Shown piece after piece: positions 61,210-64,000 of a stretch of 64,000 bases of DNA. The notes beneath the pieces are model-generated. The model searched no databases. It was not told where the DNA came from and saw nothing but the letters and a program-made list of their open reading frames with translations. Made by a program: the position numbers and the translations under genes. Within the stretch, counting starts at the first letter, position 1; each line of letters starts with the position of its first letter. Source of the DNA: CAZRIE01 sp964600075 (GTDB taxonomy: Bacteria; Bacteroidota; Bacteroidia; Flavobacteriales; Flavobacteriaceae); NCBI GenBank assembly GCA_964600075.1, contig CAZRIE010000007.1:27696-91695 (forward strand), in the 5' to 3' direction.

Positions 61210-61908
61210 ATGGGGATGAAGAAAAAAATTACAGTTTTGACCGGCGCAGGCGTAAGCGCAGAAAGCGGTATCAATACCTTTCGTGATGCGGGTGGACTTT
61301 GGGAAGGTCACGATGTTATGGAAGTAGCCTCTCCTCAGGGTTTTATAAAAAATCCTGAGCTGGTACTGAATTTCTACAACGAAAGACGTAGACAATTATC
61401 AACGGTTTCTCCAAATCGTGCGCATGCCGCATTAGTAGAATTGGAAGAACACTTCGAAGTTACAATCATCACCCAAAATGTTGACGACCTGCACGAAAGG
61501 GCAGGAAGTTCAAACGTAATTCACCTGCACGGTGAACTCTTAAAGGTCCGAAGTACGCGATATGAAAACCTGGTATTGAATTGGAAGGAAGATCTTAATC
61601 TAGGTGACCTTTGTGAGAAAGGATACCAGTTAAGGCCTCAAATCGTTTGGTTCGGTGAAGAAGTACCCCTTTTGGAAAAAGCGGTTCTTATAACCCAAAC
61701 TACCGATATACTTTTAATTATAGGAACGTCGATGCAAGTTTATCCCGCGGCCGGGCTTGTCAACTATGTAAAAGACGGAACACCTATCTACTTTATCGAC
61801 CCAAGACCAAGTGTCTCGGAAAACGATTTCGAAAATCTTTCCATCATACCAAAAAAAGCTGCCGAAGGCGTGCCGGCCTTAGTTGTCGATTTGATAAAAA
61901 ATAGTTGA
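61210..61908 (+). CDS. cobB: sirtuin NAD-dependent deacylase, class III, lacking zinc cysteines
   Basis: A 232-residue sirtuin that removes acyl groups from lysines using NAD. Motifs are TGAGVSAESGINTFRD (11-26), TQNVDDLHERAG and catalytic His107 in IHLHGEL. Tyr56 and Arg59 (FYNERR) form the YxxR pair that recognises malonyl or succinyl lysine, so a desuccinylase/demalonylase role is likely. The four zinc-binding cysteines of typical sirtuins are absent; the only Cys is in GDLCEKG. It starts 30 nt past the dead trmH gene, on the opposite strand. Confidence 0.92.
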   Translation: MGMKKKITVLTGAGVSAESGINTFRDAGGLWEGHDVMEVASPQGFIKNPELVLNFYNERRRQLSTVSPNRAHAALVELEEHFEVTIITQNVDDLHERAGSSNVIHLHGELLKVRSTRYENLVLNWKEDLNLGDLCEKGYQLRPQIVWFGEEVPLLEKAVLITQTTDILLIIGTSMQVYPAAGLVNYVKDGTPIYFIDPRPSVSENDFENLSIIPKKAAEGVPALVVDLIKNS

Positions 61909-61944
61909 ACCAATGAGTTTTATCCTTATTATACTTCGCTAATC

Positions 61945-62505
61945 GTGACCAAAGAAGAATTATACCAATCTTTAGATTATGTGAACCATTCAAGAGAGAA
62001 ACGAGCTGAAATGGCTGCTCTGGTTCTTGAAAATCGGTATTTGGTCGAACCGCTTATGCACATTGCTTTTACCGTCGACGACCCGATATCCAATCGTGCC
62101 TGCTGGGTAATGGAGTTTACGGCCAAAGAAAACTTATCCTATATCTTCCCCTATTTAGAGTTTTTCACATCGCATTTGGGTAACGTTCATTTCGACTCCT
62201 CGGTACGTCCTATGGCCAAAATATGTGAAATCCTTATAAAATCTTATTTTTCAAAAAACGAGAATGAAACTAAAAAAATGCTGACCGAACGACATTTAGA
62301 ACGGATTACCACTGCCTGTTTTGATTGGCTGATAGGTAAGCATAAAGTAGCGGCAAAAGCGTATTCGATGACCTGTTTGTTACTCTTAGGCAGAAAATAT
62401 GATTGGGTCCATTCTGAACTAAAAATGGTACTCGAACAAAATTATCCCGAAGGAAGCGCAGCCTACAAGGCCAGAGCGAGATTGACCTTGGCGAAGCTAA
62501 GATAG
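61945..62505 (+). CDS. conserved hypothetical helical (HEAT-like) protein
   Basis: A 186-residue protein that looks all-helical and may adopt HEAT/ARM-like repeats (FTVDDPISNRACWVMEFTAK; CFDWLIGKHKVAAKAYSMTC). A GTG at 61945 is the only start that keeps the N terminus; the first ATG is about 30 codons later. I recall homologues directly upstream of purB in flavobacteria, sometimes mis-named after it. The function is unknown. Confidence 0.78.
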   Translation: MTKEELYQSLDYVNHSREKRAEMAALVLENRYLVEPLMHIAFTVDDPISNRACWVMEFTAKENLSYIFPYLEFFTSHLGNVHFDSSVRPMAKICEILIKSYFSKNENETKKMLTERHLERITTACFDWLIGKHKVAAKAYSMTCLLLLGRKYDWVHSELKMVLEQNYPEGSAAYKARARLTLAKLR

Positions 62506-62513
62506 TTTCCGTT

Positions 62514-62547
62514 TTGTTTCAAAATCTACCGTTTATCGGTATCTTTG
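62514..62547 (+). promoter_or_regulatory. promoter of purB
   Basis: TTG (62514-62516), 23-nt spacer, TATCTTTG (62540-62547), at the long end of the Bacteroidetes spacing range; 31 nt before the ATG. Confidence 0.6.
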
Positions 62548-62578
62548 CTTTTCTTAAAATCGAACCTATTCTAAAAAC

Positions 62579-63922
62579 ATGTCATTAAACGCCTTGAACG
62601 CTATTTCGCCCATTGACGGGCGCTACCGAAGTAAGACAGAATCTTTGGCTCCCTTTTTTTCCGAAGAAGCCCTTATCAAATACCGGGTAAGGGTAGAAAT
62701 CGAATACTTTATCGCCCTTTGTGATATTCCATTACCGCAGCTTTCCGGTTTTGATAGTCAGAAATTCGAATCACTACGGAATATCTATAGAAATTTCGAT
62801 ACAATAGATGCACAGGAAATCAAGGAAATTGAAAAGACGACCAATCATGATGTTAAGGCCGTAGAATACTATATCAAATCGGCATTTGACAAATTGGGCC
62901 TTGCTTCTTTTAAAGAGTTTATCCATTTCGGACTTACTTCACAAGATATCAATAACACAGCGATTCCGCTTTCCATAAAGGAGGCCATGAACGAAGTTTA
63001 TATACCAAGGTATTTCGAGGTACTAGACAAGTTAAAGGAATTGGCAGCTGAATGGTCAGAAATACCTATGTTGGCCAGAACACATGGACAACCGGCCTCT
63101 CCTACCCGATTGGGTAAGGAAGTCGAGGTATTCGTAGAGCGATTGAAAGAACAATTCAACCTGTTGAACGATATACCAAGCGCTGCTAAATTCGGGGGCG
63201 CAACGGGAAACTACAATGCACATAAAGTGGCATATCCGGGCATCGACTGGAAGGTTTTCGGGCAAAAATTTGTTCAGGAGAATTTGGGGTTGCACCACTC
63301 CTTTCCTACCACACAGATTGAGCACTACGATCACATGGCAGCTTTGTTCGACAACTTAAAACGAATTAACACCATCATTCTAGATTTAAATCGAGATTTC
63401 TGGACCTATGTTTCCATGGATTATTTTAAGCAAAAGATAAAAAAAGGAGAAGTTGGTTCATCGGCAATGCCACATAAGGTCAACCCGATAGATTTTGAAA
63501 ATTCAGAAGGAAATGTTGGTATAGCGAATGCCTTGTTCGAACATTTATCGGCAAAACTACCTGTTTCTAGATTACAGAGGGATTTAACGGACAGTACCGT
63601 TCTCAGAAATGTCGGCGTACCATTAGCACATACACTCATCGCTTTTCAATCTACCTTAAAAGGTTTGAACAAACTTCTGCTGAACAAAGAAAAATTCGAG
63701 CAAGACCTCGAAAACAACTGGGCTGTGGTTGCAGAGGCAATACAGACAATCTTAAGACGTGAAGGGTATTCCAATCCTTACGAGGCTTTAAAAGGACTGA
63801 CCCGTACGAACGAAAAAATAAATCAGCAGTCCATTGCCAATTTTATTGATACTCTTGAAATATCCAATGAAATAAAAATAGAATTAAAGAATATTACTCC
63901 AAGTAACTATACTGGGGTTTAA
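62579..63922 (+). CDS. purB: adenylosuccinate lyase
   Basis: Acts twice in purine synthesis, splitting SAICAR and adenylosuccinate with release of fumarate. The 447 residues belong to the fumarase/aspartase superfamily: NAISPIDGRYRSK near the N terminus, TSQDINNTAIPL, ARTHGQPASPTRLGKE and the signature GSSAMPHKVNPIDFENSEGN. It has its own promoter and terminator. Confidence 0.97.
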   Translation: MSLNALNAISPIDGRYRSKTESLAPFFSEEALIKYRVRVEIEYFIALCDIPLPQLSGFDSQKFESLRNIYRNFDTIDAQEIKEIEKTTNHDVKAVEYYIKSAFDKLGLASFKEFIHFGLTSQDINNTAIPLSIKEAMNEVYIPRYFEVLDKLKELAAEWSEIPMLARTHGQPASPTRLGKEVEVFVERLKEQFNLLNDIPSAAKFGGATGNYNAHKVAYPGIDWKVFGQKFVQENLGLHHSFPTTQIEHYDHMAALFDNLKRINTIILDLNRDFWTYVSMDYFKQKIKKGEVGSSAMPHKVNPIDFENSEGNVGIANALFEHLSAKLPVSRLQRDLTDSTVLRNVGVPLAHTLIAFQSTLKGLNKLLLNKEKFEQDLENNWAVVAEAIQTILRREGYSNPYEALKGLTRTNEKINQQSIANFIDTLEISNEIKIELKNITPSNYTGV

Positions 63923-63943
63923 AAGCTCTAAATGATTTTAAGT

Positions 63944-63984
63944 AAAAAAGAGGCTGTCTAAAAACATTTAGGCGGCCTTTTTTA
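63944..63984 (+). terminator. terminator of purB
   Basis: A long imperfect stem (AAAAAAGAGGC-TGTCTAAA / TTTAGGC-GGCCTTTTTT, with G-U pairs) ending in a T tract, 22 nt after the stop codon. The last 16 bases of the window show nothing further. Confidence 0.8.
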
Positions 63985-64000
63985 TTTGTGGTCTTATGCT

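Noticed and set aside
1..64000. tRNA, rRNA, prophage or intact insertion sequence
   Set aside because: Reading the intergenic regions showed no cloverleaf with a GTTCGAATC-type T-loop, no rRNA, and no integrase or transposase.

Overview
This 64 kb window is a stretch of core chromosome from a member of the Bacteroidetes, almost certainly the family Flavobacteriaceae and probably a marine lineage. The evidence is gene content and signals. There is a Bacteroidetes-type omega subunit next to bamD and coaBC, a SerB-SerA fusion, a long-form GAPDH, a monomeric isocitrate dehydrogenase, a TonB receptor followed by a DUF4249 lipoprotein, many flavobacterial DUF families (4835, 4294, 6095, 6495, 6913), and promoters of the Bacteroidetes TTG / TAnnTTTG type with almost no Shine-Dalgarno sequences. 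The genus is not determined.

Layout. 0-5 kb: a minus-strand run bamD - rpoZ - coaBC - DUF4835, then DUF6913 - dapA. 5-10 kb: a split periplasmic 5'-nucleotidase, an acetyltransferase, a polytopic membrane protein and a secreted protein broken by an N gap and a frameshift. 10-18 kb: ligA, a LOG protein, ridA and prmC on the minus strand, then a plus-strand overlapping cluster ribD - HAD phosphatase - EamA permease - YigZ. 18-25 kb: dnaA - low-Mr phosphatase - RsmI-like methylase, two cell-wall glycosidases including mltG, dapF, and an HtrA protease. 26-33 kb: GAPDH, trmD, rplS, a puzzling 890-bp spacer, and icd. 33-43 kb: TonB receptor/DUF4249, M42 peptidase, NUDIX, hisS, and rpsF-rpsR-rplI. 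43-54 kb: a LytTR regulator, priA, DUF2147, YihY, nadC, rlmH, serB-serA, and a satD - DUF3307 - hydrolase operon behind a striking tandem repeat. 54-64 kb: rdgB, a DEAD-box helicase, a CarboxypepD_reg-like protein and alpha-amylase, two decayed genes (VOC and trmH), a sirtuin and purB.

Most genes are housekeeping: CoA, lysine/DAP, riboflavin, NAD, serine and purine synthesis, translation, replication, outer-membrane assembly and peptidoglycan metabolism. I saw no prophage, intact insertion sequence, CRISPR array, tRNA or rRNA.

The most interesting non-routine signals are: (1) four phased 28-bp direct repeats that fill the satD promoter region, upstream of a protein whose sequence suggests a cyclase-like palm domain plus a helix-turn-helix; (2) an orphan transcription-unit-like spacer at about 30.03-30.48 kb with a near-consensus promoter, hairpins and a strong terminator; (3) a heptanucleotide tandem repeat inside prmC; (4) clear pseudogenes of trmH and a VOC protein; (5) a family of degenerate palindromic intergenic repeats. 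Two 100-N gaps look like zero-length scaffold joins.
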